64,000 bases of DNA from Epiperipatus broadwayi (Eukaryota; Onychophora; Udeonychophora; Euonychophora; Peripatidae). This document shows positions 28,101 through 40,100 of this stretch, piece by piece (position 1 is the stretch's first letter; each line of letters begins with the position of its first letter). A model generated the notes under the pieces. That model searched no databases, had not been told where the DNA came from, and saw nothing but the letters and a program-made list of their open reading frames with translations. The translations under genes were made by a program, and so were the position numbers. The stretch spans positions 926,001-990,000 of the forward strand of contig JAQFVV010000280.1 of NCBI GenBank assembly GCA_028023455.1, read 5' to 3'.

Positions 28101-31100
28101 ATTAGATAATATATTTATAGTAAACTCGTCTTAGGTTGATAAAGCGGCTAGCTCGGGAATTATATAATCTTTATATTTTATAAATTATTTCTCGGATGCA
28201 TCTCATTTTATATTAATATGCTTTCTTGTATCATCTTATATTTTAATGAATTATCTTAGCTTCAGAGATGCATCTAACTTTCATGATTAGCTATGAGTGT
28301 GGGTGTATCATAATTTGTGCGGGTGGATATTTTAACTTAACAATAGAAATATGATAGAATTATAATCTTTACCCTTTTATTATTAGTATCGATTGGTATC
28401 TATTGAATTTAACTTTATAATCAAACCAATCTTATGTTATTTGAGGGCTTGTAAGTTAATCACTCATAAATGTGGATCTCGGGAGTGAGTCATCATTTAT
28501 TAGCAATTAAATATATAAATCATGTTCTATTATCAAACAATAGGTGTTATTATTGAGTGATGCCAAAGTTTTCTCTTGTTTAAAGCCAGGGAAATCATCG
28601 CCGTCATGCGGTCGGGCAATAACAGGGGTAGAATTCCCTTACACCCGGACTAGTGATTATGACGACTCTTGTAGAGTCTCTGGCAGGAAACCCGCCCACG
28701 AGTTTATATTTTCCTCCTGTCTTGCATCTCAAATTTCGCTCCGTTATTATTCTGTGGCATCTCTATCAATACCACCTCTCGTCCAATTAATTATTTTTTT
28801 ATTCTCTTCTTATGATTTCACTTCCCAAGCCTCCCACATTATTTGTCCTTCAATAACAGGCCCTCTTTAGAATTAATCATGTAAATAAAACTTTATATTT
28901 AATCTGTTGTTGGGATGAGTAAATTCGCAGCCATATATCTCATTCAATGTTTACCCCATGATAGCTAATGTACTTAGTCTGGGGCATGAAATAAGGGCTT
29001 GCTACCATTAAATACCCAAAGGGACAGGTCTATGATTAATGGTTTTAGAATGTAAACTCATGCCATATTAGGAATATTGACTAGGATCAAACTCCAAGCT
29101 TGTAAATAGATTTATATCAATATTAAATATAGTTTTAATTATATCTACGTCTTTTTGTCTATTTTCTTAATGCCCTATAGCGATAGTGTCTCATGTCGAA
29201 ATAAATTAAATATAACAAGGTCATTCATTAGATTAGTAATAATATTAGTTGTAATAGAATTAGCTAGAGTCTCTTGCATCTCCCTGACCCCTGTGGTCTA
29301 AAAGACATTTGCTAATGTGGTGGCAGATATGTTATCCCATAGTTATATGTTGTGTAATCAATCTACTAGGTTTGAGCTCAGCATTGCAGTCTGATGTGAT
29401 GTATTTTGGCTTCTCCTTAAATGAAGTCAAGAATATCTCGGCAATTATGCCCAGATAAACCTGTTAGCCACTTTATTTTTCATTCCCCACTCTAAGTGTT
29501 CTCATATTCTGCCCCATCCCATTTCCACAACATAATCTTTGTTAACTCTATGGCCTTTATTTCTAAATCCCTCTTATCTTTCTGCAAACCCAGCATAAAA
29601 ACCAATAACTCACTTTCTGTATAATCACTTTGTTCATATCTATTCTCCCATAACTTCATTATTTGTACCCTTTCTGCTTTCAAGCATTTACATTCAATAA
29701 ACAGATGCCTGATATTTTCTATACCTTCCTTACACAATTTACACACTAAATCACCCATAGTTTTCCATTTACATGTATATTCTCTTGTTGCTAAAGATCC
29801 CGTTCGAGCCTTAAACAATAAACTACTTTCCATACTATTATCATAAATTAACTCGCATCCAATGTTCCATTTACTTCTATATATTGTGCCAGGCACGTTT
29901 GATGTGGCCAAGCACAAGATAAGGTCAGATAAATTAATGGTCGAAAATGCGTAAAAAGCCATTAAATGGGGGGGTGGGTGGGTGGGTATACTATTTATAT
30001 AATTAAAATTTGTTATAAATTAAGAGAGAGAGCTGTGGCGATAATATAAACTCACACACACATATGTTTAAAGCCAATGTTTAAAGGCTTAGAAATATGT
30101 ATTTGCAATTTTGATTTTTGTGTTTTTTATTTTTTTTAAAAAAGAAAAAGATAATTCCAAAGTGTATTTATAATTTTAAATATTTTTGTTTGTTGAAGAA
30201 ACAGCGTTTATTTAACAAATTGTTATTCTCTATTTATATTTTTTGAGGGTTTACAAAAATGTAAAAAGGAAAATTTTAAATATTACTATTGATTAAAAAT
30301 ATTTAAGAATAATTTCAGAATCGAGGTTTTAATGGTCATTTTCTCTTCAGTTGCATTTGAGCAAGTCATTGTCTTAAATTTAAGAAAAGCCTAAAGGCAT
30401 TGTGACTTCCTGTCCATACTAAAATAATTTTAATAGACAAAAGAGTTTAATTAGACTTGCAATAATGCGTGGAGAGAGGAATGTTCAAGTTATATGAAAC
30501 AATTTTTTAATTAAAACAGAAAAAAACTTCGAGTCTGATAATGAAATTAATCAAGAGTAAAAAGGTGTTATCATTTCATTGTGATCTGAATGGAGATATA
30601 AAAAAAAATAAGAAAAGACTAATTGGAAATAAAATTCTTAAAACAATTAGTAAAACCAATTTAATGGGATTTAATTAATTTTTGTGTATGGAGGTGGGAT
30701 ATATGTTCTGAAATTGTGAGAGGGGAGTTGACTTTTGATTTTCAAAGAAGGCAGGTCACCTTTGCTTTTCAAAGAGGGCAGGCTAACTTTTTTTTGTCAA
30801 AGAGAGTAGTTCACGTTTGCAAATCTTATTGGGAAGCTAATGCTATTCCGAAACACGCGAAGTCATGCAATTGTTTTAATCACGATGATTCTAATACCTT
30901 GCCATCAGTGAAATAACCTAGCAGTTAACCAGTCAGTTGATTCTGATGGAAGCAAAACTACAACACGCCATCGAAGCCTGCAGTTAACCTGGATCCTCAA
31001 ACCAATAAAGGGCAATCGATATTGCTTAATATCCTGTTGAATATCCATTCTCCAACTTAAAGATGCAAATCAAGCATTCGCTTGCAGATAAAATGACCAT

Positions 31101-34100
31101 GGAATAGAAGCCGACTTCAGTGCGTCCGTCCAGCTCCGCCCCTGCCGTCCCAACGGAATGTAAACCTCGAGATTCAAGCACCAAGGTGATGATGATCAAT
31201 TCTATGAACTTATAACGCAGTCAAGTCCAGCCCTTGTCGCAGTAGATGAACATATAGCCCACTCAAAACCCATACAAGAATGCTCATAGACTTTATCGGG
31301 TACACTTTTTTTTGTGTTTATTTTATTTTAAATTTAATATCCATTTCATAAATATATATTTCATATACATATGTACATAAACCCACCTGTATATTGTAAC
31401 AGTAAGAAAAGTAGAGCTGCTTTAACCTAATCTAGAGATGCGGATAGAAGGGGTTCGAACCTCATCTACTCCTGTAGATTGCTACTAAGCGACTTACTCC
31501 TCGAACCTCACTAGAATTTAATCTTAATGTATGCCCGGTGGTCAGGGAGAGAAGAGACCACGAAAAGGAATTTTTACATATATAATGATCAGATATCCAT
31601 ACGTATGTCACAAAAGAAAAACAATACTAAGTGGTTTTATTTATAGTGAATGAAAGATAACAGACATTTTTATTATTGACATTAAAATAATTCACACAAT
31701 GCTTTATTAATAGTGTCGCAGGCTATTTTCACTGCAACCGGATAGACATATATGAAAGATCCATTGATCATAATGATAAGAACAGACAAAATTTTACATT
31801 ATAATTTCTTCTTTAAAATATTCCAGCCAATGGAAATGTTATGTAAAAGAAATCTCAAGAGAGAGACATGATTCATTAACTCTGTGGTTGGAGAACATAG
31901 AAATAAATAGGTGGTCAAACTCAACTAAACACTTTGGACAGGTTTAAATCACAACCCTACTTATGATTTAAGAAGAATGATAAAGTGACCCCAGCAGGAA
32001 TTTCCAGCCATAATTGAAACATTTCTATGAGATTTTGAGAAAGATTTCCTAATAAATATAAATATACAAGACCATGCACAAAGGTGAGAGCATATAATGG
32101 GCTGTGAGCTCAAGACATAACAGTTACCAAGAGGTTAACACAAGACCGGATAGCTCTCCGTCTCTAAACTAGGTTAGAGAGAAAAATGGAACCCGTTCGC
32201 TAAACGCATGACCCGGATTCAGGATCGGAGTTTTTGTTGCTTATGTCCAGTTACGTACATTGAAAAGACTGAGATCGCCATGAGATCCAGAACAATATAT
32301 TTGTTTTTCAGAAGGTCCAAATGTAGGTATGCTAACCTAAGCAAACTTGGCAAAAGAAGCACTGTAATATACGCTGAGTGGCCCAGTAGATCACCCGAGG
32401 CACGATGCCATATAAATACGGTCAACGACCTTTAAATTTAAAAAAGAAACCCTCTGCAAAATATAAATATATTAGGAAAGCTCAACTATCACTGAAAATC
32501 CGCAGAAAAATAGTAACTTTACCTTTATAAAAATTTGAATTACTAAACAAAAACAAGTGGGCGGATATTTTATTGGTTTAGTTCAAGTTTAACCGACCAA
32601 CACTGAGCCAATGCTATTTAATAATTTTTAATACATATTGTCAAAATGTACTCTCTCTTATTACTAAAATATAAATGCGAACGTTTTATTTCACGCTCTT
32701 TAAATATAACTCTAAATTTGTAACCCTTCATTGACTAAAATATACAGGCATTTGATAAGGATCTTTCTTTTATATATATATAAAACTAAGTTAAAGTTTG
32801 GAAAATTTTATAATAGAATATTTAGCAGTTTAAATCTTGATTTTAAAATAGAGTTTTGCACTTTCTATGATTTGCTTCCTTTTTTTTCCAAAACATCTAT
32901 ATAAAATAAATAACTTAATTACTGGAGTATAATAGCGGAAAGTTAAACGAAGTAATTTTCAATTAAATTTATAAAAGCTATTGCTGCCATTATATATATA
33001 TAATAAACCCCACCCATTATGATATAAAAAAAAAAGCAATTAATGAAATATCATTTTACAAGATATGAATACGTAGATTAAAAAAAAACATATATATAAA
33101 AAAAAAACATAAATATAGATTGAATTTGCAAAATTACAAAGATATTTTAATAATTTATGGGAACGTTAACTAGATGAGTGGGTCAAAATGAGTTCATTTG
33201 ATGTTTCCCGCAGGTCTTCTCGGTTCTTCAAATTTGTTTTTCCATGTTTTTGAGGGCAGATTTTCACGGATACAGGGCAGATACTTTAGTTCTCTGGCTG
33301 GCTTACATGATTACGACTCCGGTCTCAGGAACAGTTCAGGAGAGCGAAGGCAAAGAAGTTACCCCTGCATTTTTGCAGAGCAACACATTTCTGGATTTTT
33401 TTATTTATATGCTGAAAGAATAGAGTGCAGCTTGAAGTAAGTACAGCAAGCAAGAGTTCGCTATATTGTCCAATCTTTCAGCAAAATTTCTTCCAACAAA
33501 ATTCTTAAGATTTCTCTCTGACCTTCAGCACAGGTTACCCGCAAGCATAAGACCAAGAACAAAAGAAAAGTTCTTTATTTATACCCTTTTTTCCATTATG
33601 TTTTTAATCTGCTAATTAGTAGCGAATCATGCCTGTTGTTTCAAATTTTTTCTGTTATCTATTTTTTTTATCTAATTCAGAAAATGTTTTATTAATTAAT
33701 TCCCTTTGTTAATGGATTCTATTTAATTAAGAAAATTTTTATCTTATCGAATTCTACCAAATATATTTTAAAAATAGTTGCAAATATAATTTTAACTTTC
33801 TATATTTTATTTTATTAAATCTTTTCTCTTTAACACAATTCCTTCTTTAATTTAGGCAACTATTTGAGAAAACGATAAATTTAGTTTGAAAAAGAAACAT
33901 ACATTCACTGTGGTTGGACTTAGGGTCTTAGTTAGTCCACAGTGAATGGTGAAGCCAGCATATATATATTTATATATATATGCACAACTTCAATATAACT
34001 TGTTAATTTTTCTTTATCTGCGTAATGCATATGTGTGAGTTTATTTATAATCCACAGATCACTCTCTCACGTATAATTTTTTGATTTATTTTCTTATTAA

Positions 34101-37100
34101 GAAAGAAATTTTCCTTTATTTAATTTAATTATTGCTTTATTAAGTATTTCTTTATGATTATGATTTTGTTGTATTAATAGGATTTATGTAGTGTAACATT
34201 TGTTTCGTATAGCTAATCGATCTGGGAATGTATTCATATTATAAATGGTATGGGTAATGGGTTAATAAAATATTTATATTATAATTCTAAAGCGACTATT
34301 GCCATAATTTTTCTTTATTCTCTTTGTCATTTACTTTCTCTAACCCCATATTAGTTAATTATGCGAGTTTTCCGATCCCCATTCTTTAACTGACAAAAGA
34401 GTATGGTGAGCTAGCAAATGGGAAATCATCTTACCGGGTTTTAAATCTCTATTTAGCACGAGGATATTTATTTATTATTTTTTTATGAATAATTATTTAT
34501 CGGCACCCATGCCCTAATATCATTTGAACTTACATATCCTTTCAGGAGGAGAGTTAAATTTCCTTCTGGGAGTGGCGCGAGGGGTTGATTTAGAGTCATC
34601 CCCCAAAGGTATGTAAGAGTCAACCTTTCCATAAGTCTCTTCTGTGTCCGTAACACTGTTACGGTAGAGTTTTGAATCTCTTCTTACATCGGCATGTCGC
34701 CATATTTTTCCTCGTGTTTGGTTTATGCGAATGCGCATATCAACGGAGTAAAAGTTAACCGGTATAATATATTTAAACTCTTTTTACCCTCCTTACTAGT
34801 TCTCCATCTCTCCAACTCCCTATTTTTTTATTAATGCTTCTATTCTTTTATTCCATTCCTTACCAATATAACACTCAACAATCCTCCTAACACAATCATT
34901 CCACCTTTTATATAAGTATACTGATATAAATTCTTTATCTAAATCTTTTGCATACTGCATTACCTTTCTCACCCATCTTGTTACCTGCCCTTTACTCATA
35001 ACCCAATTAAACACTATTTTGGCTATTCTTTTACTATCCATAAACTGCAACCTACCAAACATTTTCATTTTACTTTTGGCATCTCTCATATAAAAACTTG
35101 ACCATCCCATTTCTCCTTGAATTGCCTCCTTTGCTGTCCACATCTCTGCATCTAATGCATGTCTTCCTACTTCTCTTTGTATTTTCTCTAAATAATCTAA
35201 AAACCCTTTTACTAACACATAATGCATCATTACCATATGTTAACCCTGCTACTGCAACCCCCTTCCATACAATTCTAGCTACATCATATTTATTATATGA
35301 AAATACTGTTAATTTCTTTACCAAACCCTTTCTTTTCTTTGCTTCATTTACTAATTTTTTACTCCCATTCATCCAAGCAATTTTCCTGATTACATAAGAT
35401 GATTCCCAAATACCTATATCTATGCACCACATTTAACTTTATATCCCCCATTAAGAATTCTACATCTTCTTTTTCCCCAGTATTAACCATCATTATATTT
35501 GGATTTTTCTTCACTAAATTTAATCCCCATCTCTGGACCCACCCTTGCACATGTCCTGAACATAATTTCCATATCTTCTCTTCTTTCTGTACACAAAAAG
35601 ATATCCGCAAAAAAAAGACTCGACAAAGTATATACTCCCTTGCCACCTATTAACGGTATTTAGGCCCTGTACCCACCTGCAGTGCTGCTCTTTGACCGTA
35701 GTGGAGGGAAGATGCAACTGGTTAATGAGATATACGAATTCTGACCGTTATAATGTATGTACATTAAAGCATACACATGTATCAGTGCAAGCTTTAGTAA
35801 CCAGTAGATGCTAGAAGATTACTGCATCAAAATACCTATCTATTCATCCAATATCTCCAGATTAGTTTCTAGCTTCCATCAGCTGTCATTTTTTTATTAA
35901 CTATAAGGCTATGAGCCAAACGGAAAACACCAATAATGTTTTCAATCCATACTTACACTAGGTGGCAATATTATATGGAGAAAGTTGTTACTTTTAACAG
36001 ATTATGTAAACATAAGAAATGATTGATGGTCATGTGATGCTATAATGGTTTAAAAATTAAAACTGACTAAATTTCAAAGAAAATGGAAAATTAAAATGAA
36101 AGATTTCTGTGATAGTTGATTTAGAATTATTTTTTTAAAAAATCAATACAATAAGATAATATATCAAATTGTAATTATATTTGAATATTTGGGTTTTTTT
36201 GAATAGTCTACATTTCAGCAAATGTCAAATATTTGTAAATAAAAAACAAAAATGATTTATTTCTTTTTATAAATGGAAATTATATTTTTAGCAATTAAAT
36301 GAATATTTAATGAGATAATTGAAACCTTTTGAAGTTAGAATTTTATTTATTAAAATTATTGATTCTGGAGTATTTTAAGATTCATTAGTCATAAAGATAA
36401 TATTCAGCAGCAGTCTTTGACTAATGGATTATGTAATCTTGATTCCTATCCTACTAATATGGTAGAGTTAATAACAAATAGCAAGTTTTCTATAACATGA
36501 GTAATTATCTAAATTATAATAAGGAAATAATTTAAAATTTACTGATAATTAAATAGTTTAAGACATATTATTTTTGTAGATAATTTTTAGTGGAAGTCTT
36601 TTATGTGATATAAAACTGTGCCTAAAAATAATATGTGAATGTTTCCTTGATTGATAAAAATTGAGATGGTTGTGCAAGTTCTGGAGATCTATAGGAAAAT
36701 CCATTCAATAGACCTAGTTTGTTTGATATTTGAATGTTTTTCATGACCTCTATTTTTTTTGTAATATTGAAGTGTTTTACAATAAGTGTTTTCATGCTAT
36801 TATTTTTTAACTGTTTCCATTCTTAACTAATTGCTCATAAGATAGTTTTTTTTTTTTTACAATTAAAATATGTTCTAATAGCTATTGTTACTCATATGAA
36901 ACAATTACTAATTTTCAATTATTTTTTATAAATTAAACTTAATGATAATTAAGCAGTAATAAATGAATAAAAATTTAAACAAAAACTTTCGTTATATATA
37001 TATATCACATGATCACTATTTCTTATGCTTGCTCTGTTATTAAAACAGGCAAACCTCTCTATACATATTGCCACTCAGTGCAAGCCAGAGTAATCAATGT

Positions 37101-40100
37101 ATGCCAGAAGGCTTGTGCATAAAATCCACATCTAGTGCTTTCTCATCCAATATCCCCAGATTAGTTTTTGTCTTGTGGCCTTTGTCAGTGAGGAGCCTTG
37201 GATCTAGAGCATTGCACTGAGATCTTAGGATCTAATGCAACCCTTCAGCAGCTACCTTTTATCTCTACTTAACTACAAAACTATGAGACTTAAATTGAAA
37301 TTGAAAACACTATAATATTTCAATCCAAGCTCATCAGCTTATATAGTCATATAGGTCTGAACTCACTTCAGTGCCCATCCATTTTGGTGTTTTTGGTTCT
37401 TTATTAACCACAGCCACCACTATCCTATCAAAGAGGATTGGTTTTAAGCCAATAAACACCACATGATTACTATTTCTTATGCTTGCTCTTAACTGTTACT
37501 AAAACAGGCAAAACTCTCTATACGTAATGCCACTCAGTGCAAGCCAGAGTAATCAATGGATGCCAGAAGGCTTGTGTATAAAATCCCCATCTAGCACCTA
37601 CTTATCCAATATCCGCAGACTAGTTTCTGGCTTGTGGCATTCGTTAGTGAGTAGCCTTGGATCTGAGAGCACTGCACCTAGATCTTAGGATCTAATGCAA
37701 CCCTCCAGCAGCCACCTTTTATCTCCACTTAACTATAAAACTATGAGACTTAAATTGAAAACACTATAATATTTTCAATCCAAGCTCGTCATCTTATATA
37801 GTCATATAGGTCTGAACTCAGTTCAGTGCCCATCCATTTTGGTGTTTTTGGTTCTTTATTAACCACAGCCACCACTATCCTATTAAACAGGATTGGTTTT
37901 ATGCCAATAAACACCACGTGATTACTATTTCTTATGCTTGCTCTTAACTGTTACTAAAACAGGCAAAACTCTCTATACGTAATGCCACTCATTGCAAGCC
38001 AGAGTAATTAATGGATGCCAGAAGGCTTGTGTATAAAATCCCCATCTAGTACCTACTTATCCAATATCCACAGACTAGTTTCTGGCTTGTGGCATTCGTC
38101 AGTGAGTAGCCTTGGATCTGAGAGCACTGCACCTAGATCTTAGGATTTAATGCAACCCTCCAGCAGCCACCTTTTATCTCCACTTAACTACAAAACTATG
38201 AGACTTAAATTGAAAACACTAAAATTTTTTCAATTCAAGCTCATCAGTTTATATAGTCATATAGGTCAGAACTCAGTTCAGTACCCATAGATTTTGGGGT
38301 CTTTGGTCCTTTATTAACCATAGCCACCACTATCCTATTAGGCAGGATTGGTTTTAAGGTAATAAATATCACGTGATCACTATTTTTCATGATTGCTCTT
38401 AGCTGTTACTAAAACAGGTAAAAACTTTCTATACATATTGCCACTCAGTGCACAAGCCTTCTGGAATCCATTGATTACTCTGCTTTGCACTGAGTGGCAA
38501 TATGTATAGTGAGTTTTGCCTGTTTTAATAACAGTTAAGAGCAAGCATAATAAATAGTGATCACATGATGTTTATTGGCTTAAAACCAATCCTGCCTAAC
38601 AGGATAGTTGTGGCTATGGTTAATAAAGAACTAAAGACACCAAAATGTATCGGTACTGAACTGAGTTCAGATCTATATGACTATATAAGCTGATGAGCTT
38701 GCATTGAAAATATTATAGTGTTTTCAATTCAAGTCTCATAGTTTTGTAGTTAAGTGGAGATAAAAGGTGGCTGCTGGAGGGTTGCATTAAATCCTAAGAT
38801 CTAGGTGCAGTGCTCTCAGATCCAAGGCTACTCACTGACGAAGGCCACAAGTGGAGAAACTAGTCTGGGGATATTGGATGAGTAGGTACTAGATGGGGAT
38901 TTTATGCACAAACCTTCTGGCATCCATTGATTACTCTGGCTTGCTCTGAGTGGCAATATGTATAGAGAGTTTTACCTGTTTTAATTATATATATATATAT
39001 ATAAAATAGAAACAGTGCATACCACTAGCTGAAATCTATATAAAATATTTGAAATGCTTCATATCTATTATTCCAACCACATTCCTCACAAACTTTCTTT
39101 ATTTAAAGTGGTATCTTGACAACAGCTTGAGATTGTTGATTATTATCTATATTGGGATTAATGGTTATATAACTATGAAACAATTTTGAATAGTGAATAA
39201 AGAATGTTAGTTATTTTTTAATTGGATAATATGAGAATAACATTATGTGAATAGAAGAAATTACAAAATATTACAAATTCAATAATATGGGAAAGGCAAT
39301 TAAATGTCCGTATAGAAGGAAATTTAGATATCAGGGATGATATTGAAAAATATTTTCCATCATGAACTTGATGATTTGTAATGAGATTATTACATGAAAT
39401 ATTTGTCATTGAAAAATGTTGAATCGAAATGTATTGCTTGAGTATTTGATATTAATGTTAATAGTTGCATTTAATGATATAAAAATTTGCAGTTATTGTC
39501 ATTAAATCATTTAGATTGTTATAAATATATTTTTGACTTATATTTGTATATCTGTGTGATTTATCCACCTACACGAACACATTTTATTTAACAAAAATAG
39601 AATTTTGAAATGTATTTTGTAATGGCATATATCTCAACTCATCTATGACCACATATGTGGCATTTTTTATAATACTTTAAAATTTGGTAAATGAATATAT
39701 GAATTTGTTCTTAGTATTCTGGGTATTTATACAAACAAATTTCCATATTGATAATTTTCTGACTTATGAAGTAGTATTAGTAGCCAAAATCATTCATCAT
39801 TATCATTGACTTTATTTATTTTATATGAATGCTAGAGTATTATAAATTGGTCAGTGAATGATAAAGTGATATGCTATATATAGAAATACCCTTAATACTC
39901 TGGTATTCCAACTCGGACCAAATATCAAACTTCAAGTGGGCAACAGGATATCAGGAATAAACTTATATCTAAAGGAAACAATTGCTAATGAAATTTATAT
40001 ATTAGATATCTAATTATTTGATACAGAAATTATAAATTATTAGAACATATGTACAATAATTGAGCATTGGGATAAGTGTGAAATTAAAATATCTTTACTA

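Larger units (their letters stand above)
25250..28920. other. GC-richer region of unidentified repeats
   Basis: Composition is much closer to balanced than the neighbouring introns. Short open frames (26123-26377 minus, 28544-28870 plus) do not match families I know. Two promoter-like boxes (26.3 kb minus, 27.42 kb plus) and a 31-bp tandem repeat (25.76 kb) lie inside. The 28.54-28.87 kb segment ('gccgtcatgcggtcgggcaa') is the most GC-rich. Probably several nested LTR-type elements, but no terminal repeats, primer site or protease/RT motifs were found. Confidence 0.35.
37006..38986 (-). mobile_element. Retrozyme-like array: about 455-bp ribozyme units
   Basis: Three head-to-tail units start at 37021, 37475 and 37930, a partial fourth at 38385, then an inverted copy from about 38455 to 38986. 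The unit period is 454-455 bp, measured at the shared text 'tcttatgcttgctct'. Each full unit carries one type I hammerhead on the minus strand; the inverted copy has its ribozyme on the plus strand. No open frame is conserved. The array is flanked on both sides by (TA)n. Tandem units each with one type I hammerhead define animal retrozymes, non-autonomous retroelements expressed as small circular RNAs. Unit length is at or above the upper end of what I remember for animal retrozymes. Units 2 and 3 are very similar; unit 1 has diverged more. Confidence 0.78.

Noticed and set aside
28544-28870. Possible host exon or gene in the GC-rich open frame
   Set aside because: No family similarity recognised, no consistent splice sites matching RALGAPA, and composition typical of the surrounding unidentified repeats.
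31430-31490. Possible tRNA gene ('ggggttcgaacctc')
   Set aside because: Only a T-arm-like stretch is present. No acceptor stem, D-arm or anticodon arm can be folded around it.
37330-37345. Second hammerhead core (CTGATGA) in each 455-bp unit, minus strand near the 'ctcatcagctt' text
   Set aside because: CTGATGA is followed by GCTTGGATTGAAAA, which cannot form stem II, and no stem I or stem III partner is visible.
36990-39005. CRISPR-like interpretation of the regular repeats at 37-39 kb
   Set aside because: Units are about 455 bp without short constant repeats and variable spacers, the DNA is eukaryotic, and each unit contains a ribozyme fold.
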